In this document: in pieces, positions 25,985 to 34,252 of the stretch | Layout of the letters: each line of letters starts with the position of its first letter | Numbering within the stretch: position 1 is the first letter of the stretch | Assembly (NCBI GenBank): GCA_045541875.1 | Contig: JAZQJX010000074.1 | Span: 19,990-83,989, forward strand | Reading direction: 5' to 3' | Length of the DNA: 64,000 nt | From: RGIG1828 sp045541875 | GTDB taxonomy: Bacteria; Bacillota; Clostridia; UMGS1810 | The notes under the pieces: generated by a model | Databases searched by the model: none | The model's input: the letters and a program-made list of their open reading frames with translations, nothing else | Told to the model about the DNA's origin: nothing | Made by a program: the position numbers and the translations under genes

Positions 25985-26758
25985 ATGTTCGAAATATCAT
26001 TAAAAGGTAAGACCGCTTTGGTAACCGGCGGTGCCAGAGGTATTGGTGCCCAAATTTGTAAGCAGATGGCAAAAGCGGGCGCTAGGATTATTGTGAATTA
26101 CTACAACTGCGATGCAGACCGTGAGGCACTTAAGACTTTGGTTCCATTGCTGGAGGAAAATGGCGTTGAGGTTCTGACCTGCATGGCAGATGTGGCAAAC
26201 GAGGACGAAGTCAATGCCATGATGAAAGAGGCAGAGAAATTTGGCGGTGTGGATGTATTGGTTCACAATGCGGGCATTACTCCAGTTGCAAAGATTGAGG
26301 AAATGAGCACCGAAGTGTGGCGCAGAGCCATGGGAGTTATTCTGGACGGAGCCTTTTTCCTCACACGAGGTGCACTTCCTCATATGCTTGAGCAAGGTAA
26401 GGGTAACTTTATCATGGTAACAACCAACTGCACTGTCAACGGCGGTGGCGGAAGTGCTGCTTATCCTGCGGCAAAGTGTGGCGTAGAGGGTTTGGTAAAG
26501 CAGCTTGCCTATGAATATGCAGGAAAGGGAATCCGGGCAAACGTGATTCGTCCTGCGGTTATTGATACGGATTTGTTGAGACAACGATATCCCTCCGATG
26601 AGGAAATTGCCGAATACGGGAAAAGACTTCCCGTAGGTCATGTCGGAACAGCGGAGGATATTGCAAATGTGGCAGTTTTTCTGGCATCGGATATATCCGA
26701 GTATATCTGCGGTGAAAGTATTCTTGTAGATGGCGGAAGAACCTACTACAAAAAATGA
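25985..26758 (+). CDS. SDR family oxidoreductase (FabG-like)
   Basis: A 257-residue classical short-chain dehydrogenase. It shows the cofactor motif TGGARGIG (14-21), the NAG motif and the catalytic Y160-xxx-K164 in YPAAK. The C-terminal SEYICGESILVDGG is typical of the family. The asymmetric cofactor loop does not reveal NAD or NADP preference with certainty. It lies 21 bp behind the aminotransferase and 52 bp before the secreted lyase, within one likely operon. It probably oxidises a hydroxyl of a released sugar. Confidence 0.88.
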   Translation: MFEISLKGKTALVTGGARGIGAQICKQMAKAGARIIVNYYNCDADREALKTLVPLLEENGVEVLTCMADVANEDEVNAMMKEAEKFGGVDVLVHNAGITPVAKIEEMSTEVWRRAMGVILDGAFFLTRGALPHMLEQGKGNFIMVTTNCTVNGGGGSAAYPAAKCGVEGLVKQLAYEYAGKGIRANVIRPAVIDTDLLRQRYPSDEEIAEYGKRLPVGHVGTAEDIANVAVFLASDISEYICGESILVDGGRTYYKK

Positions 26759-26760
26759 TT

Positions 26761-26793
26761 AAATAACGAAAAAACAATAAAAATAACGAAAAA
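26761..26793 (+). repeat. 13-bp direct repeat before the secreted lyase gene
   Basis: AAATAACGAAAAA occurs twice, at 26761-26773 and 26781-26793, with a 20-bp period (about two helical turns). It shares the ATAACSAAAAA core with the sequence at 24469. It ends just before the ribosome site, so it may be an operator or a translation-control region. Confidence 0.6.
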
Positions 26794-26810
26794 TGAGGAG
26801 GGAACAATGC

Positions 26811-29800
26811 ATGCTTAAATATGGCAAAAGATTCATAAGTTCTTTGCTTGTAGTCGCTATGCTTATCTCGGGATTGATAACTGTTGCTTTTGCAGAAGAA
26901 AGCAGCCAGGCAGACAAAGTAATTATGATAGATGATTTTCAATCCTACGTTGTAGGCGCATCGACAGTCAGCGGCTACAGTTGCGTTACGAAAGGCAATG
27001 AGTGGAAGATTAAAGAGGAAGACGGCAATAAGTTCTATGCCATGACCGTTAACACTTCCAGCGATGCCTACTTTAACGGTACCCTCCCCGAAGTGTTGGG
27101 GGGAAAGTTTGTATTCCAGTTTGATATCAGGTTCCGTGATTACGGCCCCGTTGAAAAATTGTTGTATTTTGCTGCCGATGGTGGAGGAGATATTTTCACA
27201 ATTAAATTCAACGCCGACGGAACAATGACAACAAATGACGGTACCTTCATTGCGAACTATGCGCTGAATAAATTCTATACAGTTACATTGGAAATGGATG
27301 CTGACAAAGACACAATGAGTGTCAAGTTCAACAATAAATGGAGACGTCTCAATCATCCCGTGGATGTCAGACCCATAAAACAATTCAGATTCCATATGAG
27401 ATATCCCTCCGGTGTAAGCACAGTAGATTTCGATAATTTATTGATATACACAGGAAAGTACAGAACTATTGACTTAACTTCAAGCGTACCAACAACCGGA
27501 GAAACTGAAAATACAGTTTCTTATGAGATTAAGAAGGACATATGTGCAATGTACGTTGGCAAGAGCAGTACTCTTGTAAGAGGCGAGCAGGTATATATGG
27601 CACCCGGAGACGATGTGGTTGTTCCCTATAAGAACGGTGATATTAAAATGATTCCCGTTAGCCACTTTGTAAGCACTTTAGGTGGCAAAACAGTATGGAA
27701 CAGTGAGGATCAATCTGCAACCATGACTGCCAGAGGAAAAAACGTTACAATTTATCAGAACAGCCAGAAGTGCCTTGTTGACGGTGTTGAACGTACTCTG
27801 TCCTGTGCGGCACAGATAGGCCCCGGCAACGCAATGTGCGCTCCTGCAAAGGATCTTTGCGAAATCTTTGATCAGTTCTTCCATGAAGAAATAAACGGTC
27901 TTATTATATACAGCGATAATGACTACAGCAAAGAGCTGGACTGGACAACCAATTTGAAGGTTATGCGTAACATCTGCGAAAGCTTCATGTTTGATGATGT
28001 TACCGGTGAAGAGATGTCAGCTATGATTGAAGCAAAACATCCGGGCAATCATCACCCACGTCTTATTATGACAGAAGAAAAATTTGCAAAAATCCGTGCT
28101 GAAATCAATGACCCTAATGGCGATGAAGTATACAAGAAACTGTTCCAGCTTCTCAAGAAGAATTGTGACAAATTTATGGAAGAGACAACATCGGGTTATG
28201 AAATCAGAGACGGTATCAGACTTTTTAATGTTGCAGTAGAAAACGGCGACAGGATGCTTAGCCTTGCGCTTATGTACAATCTGACCGGTGATGAAAAATA
28301 TGCCCGTCGTGCATATGAGGAAATGTATGTTTCATCATGTTTTGTAGACTTCAATCCCTACCACTTCCTTGATGTAGGATTATTGGCATCATATCTTGGT
28401 CTTTCATATGACTGGATGTATAACTGGATGGATGACAGTCAGAGAAGAAAAATCAGAGAATCAATTGTAAAAAAAGGTGTATATCCCATAATAGAAGACT
28501 TTGACAATCTTCCCAGAAAACGTTCCTGGGACTGGAGAGGCGAACTTGCGGATAACTGGTGTCTTGTAATCAGCGGTGTATGCGTAGGTGCTATGGCTGT
28601 TGTTGATGAAACTGAAGGCCTCGACAGAATCAACTGTGAACGTGCAATGGAACAGACACTTATTGATATGAGAAGAGCGCTCAGTCTCTTTGCTCCCTAT
28701 GGTGCTTATGAAGAAGGCTTTGGTTACTGGGACCTTGCAATGCGTTATTTTGTACAGACACTTTGTGCACTTGATACCGCTATCGGCAAAGATTTTGGTT
28801 ATAAAGATGTAGTCGGAATGGAAATGACAGACCAGTTTATACGTGCTACGAATGGTTCTGTTTCCATATTTGCATACCATGACGGTAATAGTGGTGAAGT
28901 CTTCTGGCCTTCTCCCATTATGTGGCTTGCGTCCGCATTCAACAAGCCTGATATTGCCAAACCCCGTGTTGATGCAATTATGAAGGGTGATGCGAATAAA
29001 ACGCAGCTGATATGGGATATATATCTTTATGATCCCATATTCAACCAGTCGCACGATTCCGCAAGTGCTCTTGACACTGCTCTTCCCATTGCAGAGATTG
29101 CAACCATGAGGAGCGGATTTGACCAGGATGATATGTGGCTTGGATTCCACTGCGATAATCCTATGGGCGACGGCGGCGGACACGACCATATGGACTGTGG
29201 TGTATTTGTGCTTGACTCCCAGGGTGTCAACTGGTTTGAAGACCTTGGTAAAGATGATTATAATATAAGCAACTACGCACATTGCTATCGTAAAAGAGGC
29301 GAAGGACACAATGTTGTAATCTTTAATCCCACATCGGACTATTCCTTCAAGAAAGGTGGTAGCGCCAACCTTGAAAAAACCGAGTTTGCTGAATGTGGTG
29401 GCTATGCAATCGGAAACCTTGACAATGCGTACAGAGATGATATAGGTGTTATAAGTTATAAGCGTGGTGCGAAACTGGATGACCTCAGAAGAGTTGCTAC
29501 AATTCAGGACGAAATCAGACTTTCCGCTCCTGCTGAAATGTACTGGTTTGCTCATACGAAAGCAGATATTGATGTTGCAAAAGACGGTAAATCAGCAATT
29601 CTTTCATATAACGGAAAGAAACTTCTTGCAAAAATAGTAAATGGTGATGGTGCAACCTTCTCGGTAATGGATGCAAAGCCCCTTCCCACATCACCCCAGA
29701 TTCCCGAACAGAACCCCAACAACAGCGTAAGAAAACTTACTATTCATATGCCTTCGGTTCAGGAAATTGACCTTTGCGTAAGTTTTGCAGACTATACTGA

Positions 29801-30545
29801 AGCATATTATGAAGGACTTTATAATTTTGAGTATATTCCTATATCACAGTGGAAGGCTCCCGAAGGTGAAATGCCGGATACTTCCTATGCAGAACTTACA
29901 GGTATCTACCTTGACGGCAAACTTATTGAAGACTTTGATCCTCATAAGTTTGAATACTACTTTGAATCTGATAGCTTAGATGATCTCAACAAGGTGATTA
30001 CAGCTACAGGCGAGGGTGAAGTTCTTGTATCGCCTGCACTAAATCCTCTTGGATCAAGAACAGTTCTTGCAAAGGGTATAGGTACGCAGAGACCCAGAGC
30101 CTATGTTTTGAAATTCAACCTCAGACCCACACCCGGCGAGCCGGAAGGAAAGACGGTTATCAAGCCTGTTGATATTAAGGTTAGCCACACTCCGCAGGCA
30201 CAGAACGTTGCAGCAAACCTTGCAGATGATAAGCTTGATACCAAGTGGGCAGCTATTGGTATCCAGTGGCTTGAGTATGACCTTGGCTCAGTAAAAGACC
30301 TTGACAGTTTGGGTATCGTATTTTTGGAAAGTACCACAAGAACTGCACAGTTCGAAATCTTGACCTCTGAAGATGGTGAAAACTATACTCAATGGTTCGA
30401 TGGTGATTCACTAAATACTCCCGAATTTGCAAACCATAAACTCCCGGGTGCAAAAGCACGTTATGTAAAGGTAATTGTAAAAGGTTATGACAACTCTACT
30501 GATAATTGGAATTCCGTAATGGAAGTAAGAGTTTACGGAAAATAA
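26811..30545 (+). CDS. Secreted multidomain heparinase II/III polysaccharide lyase
   Basis: A 1244-residue exported protein. In order: signal peptide (about 1-27, ending VAFA), LamG-like glycan-binding domain (about 34-220), copper-amine-oxidase-like module (about 235-360), heparinase II/III toroid and beta-sandwich (about 375-1000), linker, and a C-terminal F5/8-type (discoidin) domain (about 1110-1244). Candidate catalytic residues are N582 in ADNW, H791 and H793 in GHDHMD, and H833 in GEGHN. It should cut an acidic polysaccharide outside the cell. Its core is closely similar to the cytoplasmic protein at 14918. The ATG at 26811 follows AGGAGGG by 8 bp. No anchor is seen, so it may attach through its binding domains. 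Confidence 0.86.
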   Translation: MLKYGKRFISSLLVVAMLISGLITVAFAEESSQADKVIMIDDFQSYVVGASTVSGYSCVTKGNEWKIKEEDGNKFYAMTVNTSSDAYFNGTLPEVLGGKFVFQFDIRFRDYGPVEKLLYFAADGGGDIFTIKFNADGTMTTNDGTFIANYALNKFYTVTLEMDADKDTMSVKFNNKWRRLNHPVDVRPIKQFRFHMRYPSGVSTVDFDNLLIYTGKYRTIDLTSSVPTTGETENTVSYEIKKDICAMYVGKSSTLVRGEQVYMAPGDDVVVPYKNGDIKMIPVSHFVSTLGGKTVWNSEDQSATMTARGKNVTIYQNSQKCLVDGVERTLSCAAQIGPGNAMCAPAKDLCEIFDQFFHEEINGLIIYSDNDYSKELDWTTNLKVMRNICESFMFDDVTGEEMSAMIEAKHPGNHHPRLIMTEEKFAKIRAEINDPNGDEVYKKLFQLLKKNCDKFMEETTSGYEIRDGIRLFNVAVENGDRMLSLALMYNLTGDEKYARRAYEEMYVSSCFVDFNPYHFLDVGLLASYLGLSYDWMYNWMDDSQRRKIRESIVKKGVYPIIEDFDNLPRKRSWDWRGELADNWCLVISGVCVGAMAVVDETEGLDRINCERAMEQTLIDMRRALSLFAPYGAYEEGFGYWDLAMRYFVQTLCALDTAIGKDFGYKDVVGMEMTDQFIRATNGSVSIFAYHDGNSGEVFWPSPIMWLASAFNKPDIAKPRVDAIMKGDANKTQLIWDIYLYDPIFNQSHDSASALDTALPIAEIATMRSGFDQDDMWLGFHCDNPMGDGGGHDHMDCGVFVLDSQGVNWFEDLGKDDYNISNYAHCYRKRGEGHNVVIFNPTSDYSFKKGGSANLEKTEFAECGGYAIGNLDNAYRDDIGVISYKRGAKLDDLRRVATIQDEIRLSAPAEMYWFAHTKADIDVAKDGKSAILSYNGKKLLAKIVNGDGATFSVMDAKPLPTSPQIPEQNPNNSVRKLTIHMPSVQEIDLCVSFADYTEAYYEGLYNFEYIPISQWKAPEGEMPDTSYAELTGIYLDGKLIEDFDPHKFEYYFESDSLDDLNKVITATGEGEVLVSPALNPLGSRTVLAKGIGTQRPRAYVLKFNLRPTPGEPEGKTVIKPVDIKVSHTPQAQNVAANLADDKLDTKWAAIGIQWLEYDLGSVKDLDSLGIVFLESTTRTAQFEILTSEDGENYTQWFDGDSLNTPEFANHKLPGAKARYVKVIVKGYDNSTDNWNSVMEVRVYGK

Positions 30546-30577
30546 TTCTTTTATACAAACAGGGAAGGAATGAAATA

Positions 30578-32491
30578 ATGAAAAAACAAATAAAAAGACC
30601 TCTTGCCATTTTGATAATAGCAATAATGTGTTTCACAATTCAGTTTTCTACCCTTGCAGATGGCGTTATGTATGACCGTAATTTTGATGACTGTGAAACA
30701 ATGACGGATTTTTCAAACACTATTAAAGCCTTTGGGGGATATTATGATACCTCATACTTTAGCATTCAATCATGGGAAGGCACCGATGACGCACATTGGG
30801 GAAAAAGCCTGAAATACACAAACGGTCCCAATAACGAACAGATATGTTTTTATAGCAAAGCAACTGCTTATGATAAGTTTGGAGTTGAGTATTCTTTCCG
30901 TATAGATTCGGCTTCAAATATATTCCATACAAACTTTCGTCAATCAAAAGACCTTTACGTTTTAAAGTTTAATACTAAACAGGAGGTTCAGATTTTCGAC
31001 ACCAAGGTTGACACATATGAACTTGGAAAATGGTATGATGTAAAATGTTGGTATATTGCCAGCGATGGATATGTACGTCTCTGGTTCAAGGAAAGTTCTT
31101 CGGACGTCTGGAAAGAATATGACGGCTACCAGCCTGAAAATAATAAACCCGGTACCGGTACCACACGTTTTTCCTTTGAATTCCACAATGGTGCACAGAA
31201 TGATAATGGTGCAAAATATATCGACAACGTAAAGTTCTATAATATCACAGAAGATTTTTACCCCGAACTTTCCAAATTTTCCGATGATTTTGAAGACGGA
31301 GTAAACTACGATGGAACTGTTACAGACTATTCAAACAAATGGAAAGTTATGAACGAGAACTCCCAGACACAGATTGTTGCAGAAGAACTTGAAGGATATG
31401 ATGGAAAGGTTCTTAAACTCAAAGACGTATCCCCGGAAACATCAAGAGTCAACCTTACCATAGGAAAGTATCCCTTCTCTACATTATCTTCTCCAAATGT
31501 CCGTCATAAACTTACCTTTAAAATCGGTTCAAACTTTGACGGTGGCACAGCATCAATGTCTATGAAATTTTTGGAAGAAGGTACTTCCAACACTTCACAG
31601 ATACAACTCATTAAACTTGACAATGGCTCTATCACAATGAATGATGCAGACGGTGAAACCACATTTGGTCCCGGACTTTCAATTGAAGCCGGAAAGCTTT
31701 ATGACTGTGAATTCAAATATGATAAGAACAGTAAGGTGGCACTTCTTTCTGTTATCGACGGTGAAGGAACCGTAAGTTCAAAATTCCTTGACATGGGCCT
31801 TTTTGGCGGTAATTTCGGACGCATTCACAGTCTGGAATTTGTAAACACCTCTGAAGGTATGAATGAGGTATATGTTGATGATTTTTATTGGGATGTTATC
31901 AGCGCCGACTTCTCTTCTGACGGATTTGAATTAAAAAGCGGCGAGGAAGACGAGGCTGACATTAATGAAACGGTTGTTTTCCCGTATTCCGAAACAGTCG
32001 CTCCAACCATAGATCCAACAGTTACAATCACCAAAGACGGCGTATCAGACAGCCCCTCTTACACACTTGAAGTAAAGGGTAATACTGTAGAGATATCCTT
32101 TTTGGAACTCGAAAAGGCATGTAACTATACCGTAGAAATTTCAGGTGTTGAAAGTATATTTGGCGACAGCAGTGAACCTGCTGCTGCCGCATTTACAACC
32201 GCAGACTATACCGTAGAGACAAATTCTCTCACAATATCAGACGGTACAATTACAGCAAGGCTTAAAGGTGCATACAATGGCGGCCATGCTGCATACATTG
32301 TAGCTGCTGCATATAACGATAATGATGATATGGTTGAAGTAAAACTCCTTCCTATAGAAGTTCCCTACAGAGAAGCCATGGAAAGAACCTTCTCTCCCTC
32401 ATTTACAAAGGACTACAGTTATTTTAAGGCTATGATAATCAGGGATTTCAGTTCTGCCATCAGCTATTCAGGTAGCGTATCATCAAATTGA
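30578..32491 (+). CDS. Secreted LamG-like domain protein
   Basis: A 637-residue protein with a signal peptide (about 1-27, ending STLA). Two concanavalin/LamG-like beta-sandwich domains follow (about 28-225 and 230-445); the first carries YELGKWYDVKC and the second EAGKLYDCEF, the recurring strand in this locus. An Ig-like (Big_5/SbsA-type) domain lies at about 450-545. The last 90 residues resemble the C-terminal module of the proteins at 36977 and 39732. No catalytic site or anchor is visible, so it is probably a carbohydrate-binding surface protein. It starts 32 bp after the secreted lyase. Confidence 0.75.
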   Translation: MKKQIKRPLAILIIAIMCFTIQFSTLADGVMYDRNFDDCETMTDFSNTIKAFGGYYDTSYFSIQSWEGTDDAHWGKSLKYTNGPNNEQICFYSKATAYDKFGVEYSFRIDSASNIFHTNFRQSKDLYVLKFNTKQEVQIFDTKVDTYELGKWYDVKCWYIASDGYVRLWFKESSSDVWKEYDGYQPENNKPGTGTTRFSFEFHNGAQNDNGAKYIDNVKFYNITEDFYPELSKFSDDFEDGVNYDGTVTDYSNKWKVMNENSQTQIVAEELEGYDGKVLKLKDVSPETSRVNLTIGKYPFSTLSSPNVRHKLTFKIGSNFDGGTASMSMKFLEEGTSNTSQIQLIKLDNGSITMNDADGETTFGPGLSIEAGKLYDCEFKYDKNSKVALLSVIDGEGTVSSKFLDMGLFGGNFGRIHSLEFVNTSEGMNEVYVDDFYWDVISADFSSDGFELKSGEEDEADINETVVFPYSETVAPTIDPTVTITKDGVSDSPSYTLEVKGNTVEISFLELEKACNYTVEISGVESIFGDSSEPAAAAFTTADYTVETNSLTISDGTITARLKGAYNGGHAAYIVAAAYNDNDDMVEVKLLPIEVPYREAMERTFSPSFTKDYSYFKAMIIRDFSSAISYSGSVSSN

Positions 32492-32529
32492 TGACATACC
32501 TGTGTTGATTTTATATAGGAGGATTGATT

Positions 32530-34251
32530 ATGAAGAAAATAATAAGCATTATATTGATGCTTGCAATGCTTCTGACCTCGTCTATGGTATTTGCTGATGA
32601 CTATTCGGCAATAAAGGAAATAGAAATATCCGGAGAACGCTTCAGTATAAAGGGTCAGAACATATCTGCAAAAGATACAGTAATAACATTCCAGGTGCTC
32701 AAAGACGGTGTTTCCTGGACAGACGTGGCAAACTTTGACCATGAGTCCGGCGATATTATTGAATACCTTGCGCATTTCGACGCTGTGGACGGTGTGGCAT
32801 ATGGTGAAGACTACAGCTTCACAGCAAAACTTTATGACGGCGGTATTCCTGCATTTAGAATCCGTTTTGGTGATTCTGAAATCACCTATTACGACCCGGC
32901 ATTAATGGAAAGTATAAATGGTGCCGAAACCGCAGAAGAAATGAAACAAATCATTATAGCGAATGCGGCAGTATGGGATGAATTATCACAGATTGTTGAA
33001 GCACTTACAGATGAAGAAGAACAAGCCTTCTGGCAGATATTGCTTGATACCAAGAACACTCTTGCGTCAGCCAGTAAGTCTTTTAATCTCCCTTCAGACG
33101 TTGTAGCATATTCTTCCGGTGTTGTCACTCTTGCACAGCTTGTTTCTGCCGGCTCACCGACAAACCTTGAAGATGTTTTCAAAAAATTCCACGACGATGG
33201 CGTTATGGATAGTATTTCCTACGACATATACGCAGGGGAGGGCAGCTTTGCGGAATATGGAATGTCCGATTCACAAAAAGACAGCTTCTTACGTTACATT
33301 TCAGGAAATGTTGACAAGTATGAATTTGTGGAAGATTTCCTTAGTGATTTCAATGAAAACGCAGTTCTATTTGCAGCAAAAGACGGTTCAAAATATTTCA
33401 TAAGAGAAATACTTGCTTCATCAGACCTTATTGACCCCGATGAAATCCCCACATATACAGATCTTTCTTCCTCGAAGAAAATAAGCGTATGTGAAAAAAT
33501 CGGTGTTGCAAAGCGTTACACATCCATAGATGAAATGCTGAAAGCTGTTGAAAGCCTTGCAAAGAATGAAAAGAAAAATGCAGGTTCTTCAGACGGCGGA
33601 GGCGGTGGCGGCGGTGGTGGCGCAAGTTACAACCCCAAAGACGACTTTTTCATGGCAGTCGGCGAAGAAGATGAAGAAGAAAAGGCAAAAACAGAAGTGC
33701 TCCCCTTTAACGATATAGCAAATGCTCTGTGGGCACACAAAGCAATCACAGCTCTTGCAGATGCAGGCATAATTAATGGTAACGGGTATGGACAGTTCAA
33801 CCCCAACAATTATGTAACCCGTGATGAATTTATAAAAATGCTTGTGCTGACTCTTGGCATAAGTTCTGACAATGCATATGCAAACTTTGATGATATTACA
33901 TCTTCTGACTGGAGTTATCCCTATGTATGTGCAGCGGTTAACAAAGGTGTTGTAAATGGTATAACAGAGGCAACCTTCGGTAAAGGAAGAATAATCACCC
34001 GTGAGGAAATGGCAACCATGACACATAGAGCAATAGTAGCAATGGGTGTAAACCTCGTCGAAAAGAATACCGGAGATTTCAGCGATTCTGCTTTAATCAG
34101 CTCATGGGCAATTGATTCTTGCAGAGCAATGTACAGAGCAGGAATAATCAATGGTATGGGAAATAATAATTTTGCTCCTTCAGAATATGTAACAAGAGCA
34201 CAGGCAGCAAAAATACTTTATGAAGTAATGAACGGACAGGAGGGTATATAA
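32530..34251 (+). CDS. SLH-domain cell-surface protein (C-terminal SLH triplet)
   Basis: A 573-residue protein: signal peptide (1-22), a small beta domain resembling an Ig fold (about 25-105), a helical acidic region (about 110-330), a polyglycine linker of nine glycines (near 358-366), and three SLH domains (about 390-570). SLH domains bind pyruvylated secondary wall polymer, so the protein is tethered to the wall. The N-terminal part is unassigned. ATG 32530 follows AGGAGG; the TTG at 32524 in the same frame lies too close to that site. The next gene begins 1 bp after its stop, so the two SLH proteins are translationally coupled. Confidence 0.88.
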   Translation: MKKIISIILMLAMLLTSSMVFADDYSAIKEIEISGERFSIKGQNISAKDTVITFQVLKDGVSWTDVANFDHESGDIIEYLAHFDAVDGVAYGEDYSFTAKLYDGGIPAFRIRFGDSEITYYDPALMESINGAETAEEMKQIIIANAAVWDELSQIVEALTDEEEQAFWQILLDTKNTLASASKSFNLPSDVVAYSSGVVTLAQLVSAGSPTNLEDVFKKFHDDGVMDSISYDIYAGEGSFAEYGMSDSQKDSFLRYISGNVDKYEFVEDFLSDFNENAVLFAAKDGSKYFIREILASSDLIDPDEIPTYTDLSSSKKISVCEKIGVAKRYTSIDEMLKAVESLAKNEKKNAGSSDGGGGGGGGGASYNPKDDFFMAVGEEDEEEKAKTEVLPFNDIANALWAHKAITALADAGIINGNGYGQFNPNNYVTRDEFIKMLVLTLGISSDNAYANFDDITSSDWSYPYVCAAVNKGVVNGITEATFGKGRIITREEMATMTHRAIVAMGVNLVEKNTGDFSDSALISSWAIDSCRAMYRAGIINGMGNNNFAPSEYVTRAQAAKILYEVMNGQEGI

Positions 34252-34252
34252 T

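Noticed and set aside
26000..26641. 213-codon open frame opposite the SDR gene
   Set aside because: The sense frame carries all SDR motifs; the reverse frame has none and no start signal.
28461..29555. 364-codon open frame antisense to the secreted lyase
   Set aside because: It has no ribosome site and only mirrors the codon pattern of the sense gene, whose protein has clear domains.
33590..33640. GGC/GGT repeat as a microsatellite or CRISPR-like repeat
   Set aside because: It is the polyglycine linker of the SLH protein, in frame with varied codons.
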